64,000 nt of DNA from positions 138,384-202,383 of the forward strand of contig NZ_GL890778.1 of the NCBI RefSeq assembly GCF_000211415.1, given 5' to 3'. The notes beneath the pieces are model-generated. The model had not been told where the DNA came from and did no database searches. It was given only the letters and a program-made list of their open reading frames with translations. How positions within the stretch are numbered: position 1 is the stretch's first letter; every line of letters starts with the position of its first letter. The translations under genes and the position numbers were made by a program. Positions 19,546 through 28,256 of this stretch are shown piece by piece. The DNA is from Enterobacter mori LMG 25706 (GTDB lineage: Bacteria; Pseudomonadota; Gammaproteobacteria; Enterobacterales; Enterobacteriaceae).

Positions 19546-20532
19546 TTAGCCGTCGGAACTTAAACGAAGCTTCAACAGGTTGGTCTGCAGCGTGTTCCAG
19601 TCGGCGTTAACCGCACTAATTAACTCTATCCGGCTGTCCGGGGGGGCAACATTTTGCGTTTCGATAAAGAAATCTGCGCCCTGGCGATTGATGCGTACCA
19701 GCCCGTCCGGAGTTCGCATAATGCCTTTGACGCGATCGACCGGAGCAAGTCTGGCCCATTCCAGAATCCCGATCGTGTCGAAAACCGTATCGGCATCGAA
19801 GATCCATCCGCAAGCCTGGTAGCCCTGACCGCTGTTGAGATTACGACGCCAGCGCTGATGTTCCGGCAGGCTCAGGGCCGCCAGACCCTGCTTCACCGCG
19901 TGGCTATGCGCGTGTTCCGCGCTGACGGGCAGTTCCGCCAGGTTCAGACGGGGGAGATCGAGCAGGGCATTGTCAATTTTGCCCTGAGTGGTGTGAACCC
20001 GTTGACGATCGCCGCCGAAATGTTGCCACCAGGCATCAAACGCAGCCTGGCTTTCAGCCGTTGCACGATCCTCTTTATTCGCCACGATGATATCTGCCGC
20101 GGCGAGCTGATCGCGGAAGTTTTCATTGGCCACGGCCTTCTCGTCCAGAAGCAGGCGCGGATCCAGAAGACACAGCGTGGCGCGCAGGTCGATCCACGGC
20201 TCGTAAACCGGGGCGGTCAGCAAATCGAGGATCTGCTTAGGGTGGCCCAGCCCGGTCGGCTCTATCAGCAGACGGTCCGGTTTACCCTGGCGCAGCAGCG
20301 TGTTCAGCCCGACCTGCATGGGTAATCCATTCACGCAACACATACAGCCGCCCGGGATCTCTTTGATCATTGCCCCGCTGTCAGACAGCAATGCGCCATC
20401 GATGCCCACTTCGCCAAATTCGTTGACCAGTACGGCCCACTTTTCTGCCGGGTCTTTATTCGCGAGCAGGTGCAAAATTGAGGTGGTTTTTCCGCTGCCG
20501 AGAAAACCGGTGATGAGGTTGGTTTTGGTCAC
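19546..20532 (-). CDS. yeiR: COG0523 zinc-binding GTPase YeiR
   Basis: YeiR is a G3E-family GTPase of the COG0523 metal-chaperone group; the E. coli protein binds zinc. Walker A GFLGSGKT lies at residues 9-16, and the metal motif GCMCC at 62-66. I start it at GTG because GGGAG lies 5 bases upstream and the product (MTKTNLITGF, 328 residues) then matches E. coli exactly in length. An ATG four codons earlier has no ribosome site. lpxT follows in the same direction. The metal client protein is unknown. Confidence 0.93.
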   Translation of the reverse strand: MTKTNLITGFLGSGKTTSILHLLANKDPAEKWAVLVNEFGEVGIDGALLSDSGAMIKEIPGGCMCCVNGLPMQVGLNTLLRQGKPDRLLIEPTGLGHPKQILDLLTAPVYEPWIDLRATLCLLDPRLLLDEKAVANENFRDQLAAADIIVANKEDRATAESQAAFDAWWQHFGGDRQRVHTTQGKIDNALLDLPRLNLAELPVSAEHAHSHAVKQGLAALSLPEHQRWRRNLNSGQGYQACGWIFDADTVFDTIGILEWARLAPVDRVKGIMRTPDGLVRINRQGADFFIETQNVAPPDSRIELISAVNADWNTLQTNLLKLRLSSDG

Positions 20533-20614
20533 ATGCGCTCCCATGACTTACTGTGATGCTATAACAATTAGCCATCATCCTGGCGAAAAAAAAGCGTCAT
20601 GAGAAGGGGGAAGA

Positions 20615-20639
20615 GCGAACGGAGAGGTTTTCCGTTCGC
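20615..20639 (-). other. Hairpin in the yeiQ-yeiR gap
   Basis: A perfect 8-bp stem (GCGAACGG/CCGTTCGC) with a 9-base loop lies 18 bases past the yeiQ stop. The T-run that would make it a standard terminator is displaced by about 15 bases, so attenuation or mRNA 3'-end protection are both possible. Confidence 0.5.
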
Positions 20640-20656
20640 CTTAAGGGCAAGAATGG

Positions 20657-22123
20657 TTAAATATTTAACGTTTCAATAACAGCCTGACGCGCACCGTAGC
20701 GGGTCAGGCGCTGATATGCTTCGTTTACCGCATTTACAAAGACGCTGTTATGAGGCAGATCCTGTCCAAAGACTTCGCTCAGCGTCAGCAGGGCGTTCAC
20801 GCGCTCCGCTTCACTGCTGGCCTTGACGATTGACTGGATTTTATCACTAAGCGGGTCGCGAACATCAATCGCGTCTCCGCGCTCATCCGTGCCGCTGACG
20901 TAGCGGATCCAGCCTGCAACCCCCAGCGCCAGCAGCGGCCACGCGCTTTTACGTTCGAGATGGACACGGATCCCATCCAGCATGCGCTGAGGCAGCTTCT
21001 GGCTGCCGTCCATCGCGATTTGCCAGGTTCGATGCTGCAATGCGGGATTCGCAAAACGGTCGATCAGGCTGTCGGCATAGGCCGTGAGATCCACGTCTGT
21101 GATGCGCAAAGTGGGAGCCTGCTCGTTCAGCATTACGCGGCGGGCGGCTTCGCGGAAGCTCGCGTCCTCCATGCATTCATTGATATGTGCGTATCCGGCG
21201 AGGTATCCCAGATAAGCCAGAAAAGAGTGGCTGCCGTTGAGCATCCGCAACTTCATTTGTTCCCACGGGAGAACATCCTTCACCATCTGCACGCCTGCAG
21301 CTTCCCACTCAGGGCGTCCGGCGACAAAGTTATCTTCGACCACCCACTGGATAAACGGCTCGCAGCTGATGGCGCAGGGATCTTCAACGCCAAGTTCCTG
21401 CGTGATTTCCGCAAGCGAGGTCTCCGTTGCGGCGGGGACAATTCTGTCGACCATCGTGCCCGGGAAACTCACGTGAGCATCAATCCACCCGGCCAGCTCA
21501 GCGGAACGTTTTTGCGCCATCCCGAGCACGGCGTTTTTTACGACGTGGCCGTTGTCCGGGATATTGTCGCAGGAGAGAACGGTAAACGGCGGCAGGCCGC
21601 GTTCGCGACGGCGGTGAAGGGCTTCGACCAGGATCCCCGGTGCGGAATGCGGCTCGGTCGGGTTTTCCAGATCGTGTAGAATGCGGGTATTGTGCATATC
21701 CAGCTTGCCGGTCGCCGGATCGATGCAATAGCCTTTTTCCGTGATGGTGAGGGAGACAATCGCAACCTGCGGTTCGCAAAATTTCTCAATAATGGCCGCC
21801 AGCGAATCGAGTTTGGCATTCAGACATTCATGTACCGCGCCGACAACAATAGCCTGGTTCCCCTCCGCACCTTTCTCCAGCACGGTAAAGAGATGATCCT
21901 GCGCGCGCAGCTGGCTCATCAGCACATCACCGCTGAAGAGGCTAATTTCACAAATACCCCAGTCGCCTCCTTTCTCATTCAGCACCCGGTTTGTTAACAA
22001 CGCCTGATGCGCGCGGTGAAATGCGCCGAAGCCAAAATGGACAATGCGCGAGCGTAATTGCTGGCGATCGTAGCGAGGCTGCTGCACGCGGGCAGGAAGC
22101 GAGGTGGAAGCAATTGTCTTCAT
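20657..22123 (-). CDS. yeiQ: Mannitol-dehydrogenase-family oxidoreductase (fructuronate reductase-like)
   Basis: YeiQ is a 488-residue NAD-dependent polyol/hexuronate dehydrogenase related to UxuB (fructuronate reductase). The N-terminal nucleotide-binding region (VHFGFGAFHRAHQA, from about residue 29) and the catalytic region (LRMLNGSHSFLAYLGYL, with the family Lys-Asn-His-type residues) are present. I start it at MKTIAS, as in E. coli, with CAGGTG upstream; a GTG three codons earlier overlaps that ribosome site. It is divergent from uxuA, which is absent here in K-12. That context favours D-fructuronate/D-mannonate interconversion as its reaction, by inference. Confidence 0.9.
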   Translation of the reverse strand: MKTIASTSLPARVQQPRYDRQQLRSRIVHFGFGAFHRAHQALLTNRVLNEKGGDWGICEISLFSGDVLMSQLRAQDHLFTVLEKGAEGNQAIVVGAVHECLNAKLDSLAAIIEKFCEPQVAIVSLTITEKGYCIDPATGKLDMHNTRILHDLENPTEPHSAPGILVEALHRRRERGLPPFTVLSCDNIPDNGHVVKNAVLGMAQKRSAELAGWIDAHVSFPGTMVDRIVPAATETSLAEITQELGVEDPCAISCEPFIQWVVEDNFVAGRPEWEAAGVQMVKDVLPWEQMKLRMLNGSHSFLAYLGYLAGYAHINECMEDASFREAARRVMLNEQAPTLRITDVDLTAYADSLIDRFANPALQHRTWQIAMDGSQKLPQRMLDGIRVHLERKSAWPLLALGVAGWIRYVSGTDERGDAIDVRDPLSDKIQSIVKASSEAERVNALLTLSEVFGQDLPHNSVFVNAVNEAYQRLTRYGARQAVIETLNI

Positions 22124-22215
22124 GAAATACACACCTGATTAACCATTAATTAACAATGGCAGTGTAAAGTTATATGACAACAAATTGAATTGGTAAGCCG
22201 TAAATATCCCCGTTC

Positions 22216-22313
22216 TGTGAGTTTGATCAATCAATGTGTGGCGCTGTGTTGACCCTTCGCGGTAAACATGTATGGTAGTCGTCATTGCAGTAAACCATAT
22301 TGGTATAACAACT
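22216..22313. promoter_or_regulatory. yeiQ-uxuA control region with CRP-like and UxuR/ExuR-like sites
   Basis: In the 205-base divergent gap, TGTGA-N6-TCAAT at 22216-22231 is a partial CRP match. ATTGGTATAACAACT at 22299-22313 resembles the hexuronate-repressor palindrome TTGGTATACCAA. The second site lies just upstream of the uxuA start, as expected for a repressor. Both are recalled-consensus matches read by eye. Confidence 0.45.
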
Positions 22314-22328
22314 TGAGAGGGTGAGTCA

Positions 22329-23519
22329 ATGGAACCAACCTGGCGTTGGTACGGGCCGAACGATCCGGTTTCTCTTGATGATGTGCGTCAGGCTGGCGCG
22401 ACAGGCGTTGTCACGGCACTGCATCATATTCCTAACGGGCAAGTGTGGCCGGTTGAGGAAATTCAAAAGCGTCAGGCGTTGCTGGCGGAGAAGGGGTTAA
22501 CCTGGTCAGTTGTGGAAAGTATTCCGGTCCACGAGGATATCAAAACCCATTCGGGTGAATACCAGACCTGGATTGCCAACTATCAGCAGAGTATCCGTAA
22601 TCTGGCGGCCTGCGGCATTGATACGGTCTGCTATAACTTTATGCCTATCCTGGACTGGACGCGTACCGATCTTGAATACCAGATGGCGGATGGTTCAAAA
22701 GCGCTGCGTTTCGACCAGATCGCGTTTGCGGCGTTTGAACTGCACATTCTGAAGCGTCCGGGTGCTGAAGCGGATTACACCGCAGAAGAGCAGCAGCAGG
22801 CGCTCGCGTGGTTCCACGCGGCAAGTGAAGCGGATATTGAAAAGCTGACCCGCAACATCATTGCCGGGCTGCCGGGTGCTGAAGAAGGCTACACGCTGGA
22901 CCAGTTCCGCGCGCGTCTGGCGGAATACGGTGATATCGATAAAAACCAGCTGCGCGAAAACATGGCGTACTTCCTGCGCGCGATAGTACCGGTGGCAGAA
23001 GAGTCCGGCGTGCGTCTTGCTGTTCACCCGGACGATCCTCCGCGTCCTATCCTCGGCCTGCCGCGTATCGTGTCGACGATTGAAGATATGCAGTGGCTGA
23101 AAGAGACGGTAGACAGCATCTATAACGGCTTTACGATGTGTACCGGTTCTTACGGCGTGCGTGCGGATAATGACCTGGTACGGATGATTGAAACCTTTGG
23201 CGATCGTATTCACTTCACGCATTTGCGTGCAACCTGCCGCGAAGAGAACCCAAAAACCTTCCACGAAGCCGCGCACCTGAACGGTGACGTGAATATGGTG
23301 GCGGTGGTGGACGCCATTCTGGCGGAAGAAGTGCGCCGTAAGCACGCGGGCGATGTGCGTCCCATTCCGTTCCGTCCGGATCACGGACACCAGATGCTGG
23401 ACGATCTGCGTAAGAAAACCAACCCAGGCTATTCGGCGATTGGTCGCCTGAAAGGAATGGCAGAAGTGCGCGGCGTTGAGCTGGCGCTGAAGATGACGAA
23501 GTATCCGGAGCTTTTGTAA
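22329..23519 (+). CDS. uxuA: Mannonate dehydratase
   Basis: UxuA dehydrates D-mannonate to 2-keto-3-deoxy-D-gluconate in glucuronate catabolism. The 396-residue protein is close to E. coli UxuA over its length. It has [12 protein letters not shown] at the N-terminus, [29 protein letters not shown] (metal-site region), FTHLR and [19 protein letters not shown] ribosome site lies a few bases upstream. In K-12 uxuA sits in uxuAB far away; here it is a lone copy between yeiQ and yeiP. Whether a second uxuAB exists elsewhere in the genome cannot be seen. Confidence 0.95.
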   Translation: MEPTWRWYGPNDPVSLDDVRQAGATGVVTALHHIPNGQVWPVEEIQKRQALLAEKGLTWSVVESIPVHEDIKTHSGEYQTWIANYQQSIRNLAACGIDTVCYNFMPILDWTRTDLEYQMADGSKALRFDQIAFAAFELHILKRPGAEADYTAEEQQQALAWFHAASEADIEKLTRNIIAGLPGAEEGYTLDQFRARLAEYGDIDKNQLRENMAYFLRAIVPVAEESGVRLAVHPDDPPRPILGLPRIVSTIEDMQWLKETVDSIYNGFTMCTGSYGVRADNDLVRMIETFGDRIHFTHLRATCREENPKTFHEAAHLNGDVNMVAVVDAILAEEVRRKHAGDVRPIPFRPDHGHQMLDDLRKKTNPGYSAIGRLKGMAEVRGVELALKMTKYPELL

Positions 23520-23524
23520 GCTCT

Positions 23525-23631
23525 GTTGCCCGGTGGCGCTGCGCTTACCGGGCCTGAAATAAAAAACCGGCCTGAGAGCCGGTTTTTGTGTTTTTTGGTC
23601 GCGTAAGGCGAAGCCGCCACCCGATAAATGC
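23525..23631. repeat. REP/BIME pair around a terminator, uxuA-yeiP gap
   Basis: Two inverted REP units flank a terminator. One is at about 23525-23555 (GCCCGGTGGCGCTGCGCTTA then CCGGGC). The other is at about 23601-23631 (GCGTAAGGCGAAGCCGCCAC then CCG). The same pair recurs at 36771-36845. They lie between convergent genes, the usual place for enterobacterial REPs. Confidence 0.8.
23561..23588. terminator. Bidirectional terminator between uxuA and yeiP
   Basis: A perfect 10-bp stem (AAAAACCGGC/GCCGGTTTTT) with a 6-base loop lies inside the REP pair. A-tracts before and T-tracts after fit use by both convergent genes. Confidence 0.9.
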
Positions 23632-23636
23632 CGCAA

Positions 23637-24209
23637 TCAGTCAGCGCGACCCATATAGCGTTTTTCTTCGATATGGATGCGGATCTTCTCGCCAGCAGAC
23701 AGGTATTCTGGCACCTGCACAACCAGCCCGGTGGTCAGGGTAGCCGGTTTGTTACGCGCACTGGCTGACGCGCCTTTGATGCCCGGTGCGGTTTCCACGA
23801 TTTCCAGATCCACGGTCTGAGGCAGCTCCAGCGCCAGCAGCACGCCGTCCCAGGTCAGCACCTGCATATCCGGCATACCGCCTTCAGGGATAAACAGCAG
23901 CTCTTCTTCGATCTGATCTTTAGTGAAGATGTACGGGGTGTAATCTTCTTTGTCCATGAACACGTATTCGTTGCCGTCGATGTAGGAGAAATCAACATAG
24001 CGACGGGTCAGGGTCACGGTATCGACGATATCGTCACCTTTAAAGCGTTCTTCCACTTTGAGGCCGGTACGCACATCGGCGAAACGCATTTTATACAGCG
24101 TCGCTGCACCACGGGCGCTAGGTGCCTGAATATCGATATCTTTCACAATCAGCAGTTTGCCGTTGTAATTCAGTACCATACCTTTCTTAATTTCGTTCGC
24201 TCTTGGCAT
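23637..24209 (-). CDS. yeiP: Elongation factor P-like protein (EfpL/YeiP)
   Basis: YeiP is the EF-P paralogue that helps ribosomes through difficult proline-containing motifs. It has the three beta-barrel domains of EF-P in 190 residues. The tip loop ([12 protein letters not shown]) carries Arg33 where EF-P has its modified lysine. I start it at [11 protein letters not shown] to match E. coli; an upstream in-frame ATG adds 23 unrelated residues. Convergent with uxuA. Confidence 0.96.
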   Translation of the reverse strand: MPRANEIKKGMVLNYNGKLLIVKDIDIQAPSARGAATLYKMRFADVRTGLKVEERFKGDDIVDTVTLTRRYVDFSYIDGNEYVFMDKEDYTPYIFTKDQIEEELLFIPEGGMPDMQVLTWDGVLLALELPQTVDLEIVETAPGIKGASASARNKPATLTTGLVVQVPEYLSAGEKIRIHIEEKRYMGRAD

Positions 24210-24373
24210 TGCAGTAATCCTGTTTACGGGAGGTAAAAAATATCGCGCCAAATTACTCGCGCGCGGCCTTTCAGGCAAGCGGAATTCGCGGCTTTTGCTA
24301 TCAATACAAAAAAGGTGTTACTGTGCGCCCAATGCCCGACTGCGCGGGCGTTCATCACTGACTGAGAGCATTT

Positions 24374-24628
24374 ATGGATTGTCGTTCAGATTGTGGCGCG
24401 TGCTGTACTGCACCGTCCATTTCAAGCCCCATTCCAGGAATGCCGGAGGGCAAGCCTGCCAATACCCGCTGCGTTCAGCTTTCTGACGCTAATCTCTGTA
24501 TGATCTTTGGGTCGCCCCTGCGCCCGAAGGTGTGCTCCGGGCTTCAGCCTTCCGCCGACATGTGCGGCATTACGCGAGCGCAGGCGATGACGTACCTGCT
24601 TGAGCTGGAAGTGCTCACCGCGCCCTAA
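24374..24628 (+). CDS. yeiW: YkgJ-type cysteine-cluster protein YeiW
   Basis: YeiW is an 84-residue UPF0153 protein with eight cysteines. These include CRSDCGACC near the N-terminus and later single cysteines in TRCVQ, NLCMI, KVCSG and DMCGI, suggesting a bound metal or iron-sulfur cluster. No function is established. It converges on setB, and the two coding ends overlap by 4 bases. Confidence 0.88.
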   Translation: MDCRSDCGACCTAPSISSPIPGMPEGKPANTRCVQLSDANLCMIFGSPLRPKVCSGLQPSADMCGITRAQAMTYLLELEVLTAP

Positions 24629-25806
24629 ACGTCTTTGATCCGCGTCAGACAGGTTATCGTCAGAACGCACATTACCAGGGCAATCCAGAATACCGTGTGG
24701 TAGTTCCAGATCTCCGCCACGACACCGGCCATCGAGCCCGCAATAATCCAGCCCACGCGGGTGGTATTAGTATAAAGGGTGGTGGCAGAGCCTGCCTGAC
24801 CCGGCATTAAATCCTGGAAGTAGAGCATGCCAATCCCGGCGAGAATGCCGATATAGATGGCGTTCAGCAGTTGTAAAGCCAGCAGTAGCGCGGGCGTATG
24901 CACTGTAAGCATCCCGACATAGAACAGCAGCCCGGCGACCGCCGCGATGCGCATTAAAAAACGTTTCCCAAAGCGCTTTGCGTAATAGCCAGCAATCAGC
25001 ATGGTCGGGATCTCAAGGCCAGCGGCCGTCCCCATCATGATGCCCGCCAGCTTCTCCGGCAGGTGTAGTTCATCAATAATAAACAGCGGCATGTTGATGA
25101 TATAAAGGCTGTTGGTGCCCCACATCAGCGTACAGATGATGAAGAGGAGCAAGGCATCGCGGCGGTTACGACGCGGTGCTTCCAGCGCGCCTGTCGCCAG
25201 TTTCGGCTCTTTACGCATTGAGGGCAGGAAGAACCACACCATTGTGCCGCACACGACAAAGGCCACGGCCGCACTCAGGTACATCACCGTAAAGCCAAAG
25301 CCCATCGCCAGCGCATAAGCCAGTGGTGGACCAATGACCCATGCCAGCGACACCTGGGCACGCAGGATTGAGCTGAACATCACCGCCTCGCGTCCGGTCT
25401 GGTCGGCATGCTCACGGGCAAGGGCAAACATCTGCGGGTTGGCGGTAGAGCCAAAACTGCTCAGAAATACCCCAACAAAAAGCAAAATGAAATAGTTACG
25501 GTTCCAGGCAAACAGCACGCAAGCGAATACCCCCAGCAGGCAACAAAAGACAATCAGGCTTTTGCGATCGCCCTTTCTGTCGGAACGTCCTGCCAGAAAC
25601 TGGCTTACCAGGATGCCGATGATGGCGCTGCCAGTAAAGAAGAAGCCGACCATCGCCGGACGGACGTGGACTTCATTTGTCAGAAATAAACTCAGCGTGG
25701 GCGTTTGTAAGGCCCCGGCAATCCCGGTAAGGAAAGCAACGATCAAAAACGCCGTTGACGTCAAATCAAGGGGCTTTGGTGAGGCGGCAGCGGGGGTGTT
25801 ATGCAT
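24625..25806 (-). CDS. setB: Sugar efflux transporter SetB
   Basis: SetB is a 12-helix MFS sugar exporter of the SET family; the E. coli protein exports lactose and glucose analogues and has been linked to chromosome segregation. The 393-residue product has the E. coli length and the motif-A region [17 protein letters not shown]. It is divergent from fruB across a 365-base gap rich in operator-like repeats. Confidence 0.95.
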   Translation of the reverse strand: MHNTPAAASPKPLDLTSTAFLIVAFLTGIAGALQTPTLSLFLTNEVHVRPAMVGFFFTGSAIIGILVSQFLAGRSDRKGDRKSLIVFCCLLGVFACVLFAWNRNYFILLFVGVFLSSFGSTANPQMFALAREHADQTGREAVMFSSILRAQVSLAWVIGPPLAYALAMGFGFTVMYLSAAVAFVVCGTMVWFFLPSMRKEPKLATGALEAPRRNRRDALLLFIICTLMWGTNSLYIINMPLFIIDELHLPEKLAGIMMGTAAGLEIPTMLIAGYYAKRFGKRFLMRIAAVAGLLFYVGMLTVHTPALLLALQLLNAIYIGILAGIGMLYFQDLMPGQAGSATTLYTNTTRVGWIIAGSMAGVVAEIWNYHTVFWIALVMCVLTITCLTRIKDV

Positions 25807-25931
25807 GTTTTCGTATCAGGATTAGCGTGGGTCAGAAAGACGCGGAGTTTACGCCGCCAGTCATTAAATAAACAGAGGGTGCGGTCACTTTTGCTACAAA
25901 AAATCAAAATGGCATTTCAATTTGAAAATGG

Positions 25932-25985
25932 TTGCTGAACTTAGCTGAAACTGACGTGCTGAACGTCAGCAATATTCAGCTGAAG
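25932..25985. promoter_or_regulatory. Cluster of GCTGAA repeats and palindromes between setB and fruB
   Basis: Within 54 bases there are four direct GCTGAA copies and two clean palindromes. One is CTGACGT-gctga-ACGTCAG at 25951-25969; the other is TTCAGCTGAA at 25975-25984. GCTGAA is also the left half of the Cra sites further on. The cluster is nearer setB than fruB. No known factor is assigned, so this is an observation, not an identified site. Confidence 0.4.
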
Positions 25986-26070
25986 AAAGGAGAAATGTGC
26001 TGTAACTCTAAATTCTGAACAGCCAAATGTAACTTTCCTTGCAACGCTATACAGAAAGAGCAAGACTTTT

Positions 26071-26149
26071 TGAAACGTTTCAGCGCTATCTTGTTTTAAC
26101 TGACGGAGCAGGTTAGCGCATTTTTTCTCATTAAGGCTGAAACGATTCA
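26071..26149 (+). promoter_or_regulatory. Two Cra (FruR) operators upstream of fruB
   Basis: TGAAACGTTTCA at 26071-26082 is a perfect palindromic Cra core. GCTGAAACGATTCA at 26137-26149 is a second site 22 bases before the fruB ATG. E. coli fruB also has two Cra operators. Repression relieved by fructose 1-phosphate is the expected control. Confidence 0.88.
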
Positions 26150-26171
26150 AGTTCAGCAGGAGAGGAGAACC

Positions 26172-27302
26172 ATGTTCCAGTTATCTGTTCAGGATATTCA
26201 CCCGGGCGCACAGGCCGGGACGAAAGAAGAGGCTATTCGCCAGGTTGCCGCTGCCCTCGTGCAGGCAGGTAACGTGGCGGAGGGTTACGTTAACGGCATG
26301 CTGGCCCGCGAACAGCAGACTTCAACGTTCCTCGGGAATGGCATCGCTATTCCACACGGCACCACCGACACCCGCGACCAGGTGCTGAAAACGGGCGTGC
26401 AGGTTTATCAGTTCCCGCAGGGCGTGCTCTGGGGCGACGGTCAGGTGGCTTATGTGGCTATCGGTATCGCCGCCAGCAGCGACGAACACCTGGGCCTGCT
26501 GCGCCAGCTGACGCACGTGCTGAGCGATGACTCGGTGGCGGAACAGCTGAAGTCTGTCACCACGGCTGAAGAGCTGCGCGCCTTGCTGATGGGTGAAAAA
26601 CAGAGCGAAGCGCTGAAACTGGATAATGAAACCCTGACGCTGGATGTTGCAGCCTCTGACCTGGTGACCCTGCAAGCGCTGAACGCGGGTCGCCTGAAGG
26701 AAGCCGGTGCGGCCGATGCGACATTCGTTACGCGCGCTATCAATGATAAGCCGCTGAATCTGGGCCAGGGCGTCTGGCTGAACGACAGTGCTGAAGGCAA
26801 CCTGCGCAGTGCAGTTGCTGTCAGCCGCGCCGCTACTGCGTTTGACGTAGATGGCGAGCGCGCCGCGATGCTGGTCACCGTGGCCATGGTCGATGACCAG
26901 CCGGTTGCGGTACTGAAGCGCCTGAGCGATCTGCTGCTGAACAACAAAGCTGAAAAACTGCTGAACGCTGATGCAGCCACCGTGCTTGCGCTGCTGACCA
27001 GTGACGATGCGCTGACCGATGACGTGCTGAACGCAGAGTTCGTGGTGCGTAATGAACACGGCCTGCACGCTCGTCCGGGCACCATGCTGGTGAACACCAT
27101 TAAACAATTTGAAAGCGAGATTACCGTGACCAACCTGGATGGCTCAGGCAAACCGGCGAATGGCCGAAGCCTGATGAAAGTTGTCGCGCTGGGCGTGAAG
27201 AAAGGCCACCGTCTGCGCTTCACCGCACAGGGTGCCGATGCTGAACAGGCGCTGAAAGCGATTGGCGATGCCATCGCGGCAGGTCTGGGGGAGGGCGCAT
27301 AA
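26172..27302 (+). CDS. fruB: Fructose PTS diphosphoryl transfer protein (EIIA-FPr)
   Basis: FruB carries phosphate from Enzyme I to FruA. An EIIA domain (about residues 1-145, active His62 in IPHGTTD) is joined through a central region to an HPr-like domain (about 285-376, active His299 in GLHARPG). The 376 residues equal the E. coli length. An AGGAGAGGAG ribosome site precedes the ATG. The stop overlaps the fruK start by one base. Confidence 0.98.
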   Translation: MFQLSVQDIHPGAQAGTKEEAIRQVAAALVQAGNVAEGYVNGMLAREQQTSTFLGNGIAIPHGTTDTRDQVLKTGVQVYQFPQGVLWGDGQVAYVAIGIAASSDEHLGLLRQLTHVLSDDSVAEQLKSVTTAEELRALLMGEKQSEALKLDNETLTLDVAASDLVTLQALNAGRLKEAGAADATFVTRAINDKPLNLGQGVWLNDSAEGNLRSAVAVSRAATAFDVDGERAAMLVTVAMVDDQPVAVLKRLSDLLLNNKAEKLLNADAATVLALLTSDDALTDDVLNAEFVVRNEHGLHARPGTMLVNTIKQFESEITVTNLDGSGKPANGRSLMKVVALGVKKGHRLRFTAQGADAEQALKAIGDAIAAGLGEGA

Positions 27303-28240
27303 TGAGCAGACGTGTTGCGACTATTACGCTGAACCCGGCTTACGACCTGGTGGGCTTTTGCCCGGAAATTGAACGCGGCGAAGTAAACCTCGTGCGTACC
27401 ACTGGCCTGCATGCGGCAGGTAAAGGGATTAACGTCGCGAAGGTGCTGAAAGACCTCGGTATCGACGTCACCGTCGGCGGCTTCCTCGGAAAAGATAACC
27501 AGGACGGTTTCCAGCAGCTATTCAGCGAGCTGGGCATTGCCAACCGTTTCCAGGTCGTTCAGGGCCGTACCCGCATCAACGTTAAGCTGACGGAGAAAGA
27601 CGGCGAAGTCACCGATCTCAACTTCTCTGGCTTCGAAGTGACGCCTGCTGACTGGGAACGCTTTGTCACCGACTCCCTGACCTGGCTTGGCCAGTTCGAC
27701 ATGGTATGCGTCAGCGGCAGTCTGCCGTCCGGCGTGAGCCCGGAAGCCTTCACCGACTGGATGACGCGCCTGCGCAGCCAGTGCCCGTGCATTATTTTTG
27801 ACAGCAGCCGCGATGCGCTGGTGGCGGGTCTTAAAGCCTCTCCGTGGCTGGTGAAACCAAATCGTCGCGAACTGGAGATCTGGGCAGGCCGTAAGCTGCC
27901 AGAATTAAAGGATGTGATTGAAGCTGCCCATGCGCTGCGCGAGCAGGGTATCGCTCACGTGGTGATTTCGCTGGGTGCAGAAGGGGCGTTGTGGGTTAAC
28001 GCTTCAGGTGAATGGATTGCCAAACCGCCGTCAATGGAAGTCGTGAGTACCGTTGGCGCGGGGGATTCCATGGTTGGTGGCCTGATCTACGGTCTGCTGA
28101 TGCGTGAATCCAGTGAACATACGCTACGTCTTGCCACCGCCGTTGCTGCCCTGGCCGTGAGCCAGAGCAATGTCGGTATTACCGATCGTACCCAGTTAGC
28201 CGCGATGATGGCGCGCGTTGACTTAAAACCTTTTAACTAA
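27302..28240 (+). CDS. fruK: 1-phosphofructokinase
   Basis: FruK phosphorylates fructose 1-phosphate to fructose 1,6-bisphosphate. The 312-residue PfkB-family kinase shows the N-terminal substrate glycine motif AAGKGINVAKVL and the C-terminal catalytic motif STVGAGDSMVGG. It is translationally coupled to fruB and sits 16 bases before fruA. Confidence 0.98.
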   Translation: MSRRVATITLNPAYDLVGFCPEIERGEVNLVRTTGLHAAGKGINVAKVLKDLGIDVTVGGFLGKDNQDGFQQLFSELGIANRFQVVQGRTRINVKLTEKDGEVTDLNFSGFEVTPADWERFVTDSLTWLGQFDMVCVSGSLPSGVSPEAFTDWMTRLRSQCPCIIFDSSRDALVAGLKASPWLVKPNRRELEIWAGRKLPELKDVIEAAHALREQGIAHVVISLGAEGALWVNASGEWIAKPPSMEVVSTVGAGDSMVGGLIYGLLMRESSEHTLRLATAVAALAVSQSNVGITDRTQLAAMMARVDLKPFN

Positions 28241-28256
28241 CAGCAGGAGAGGAATA

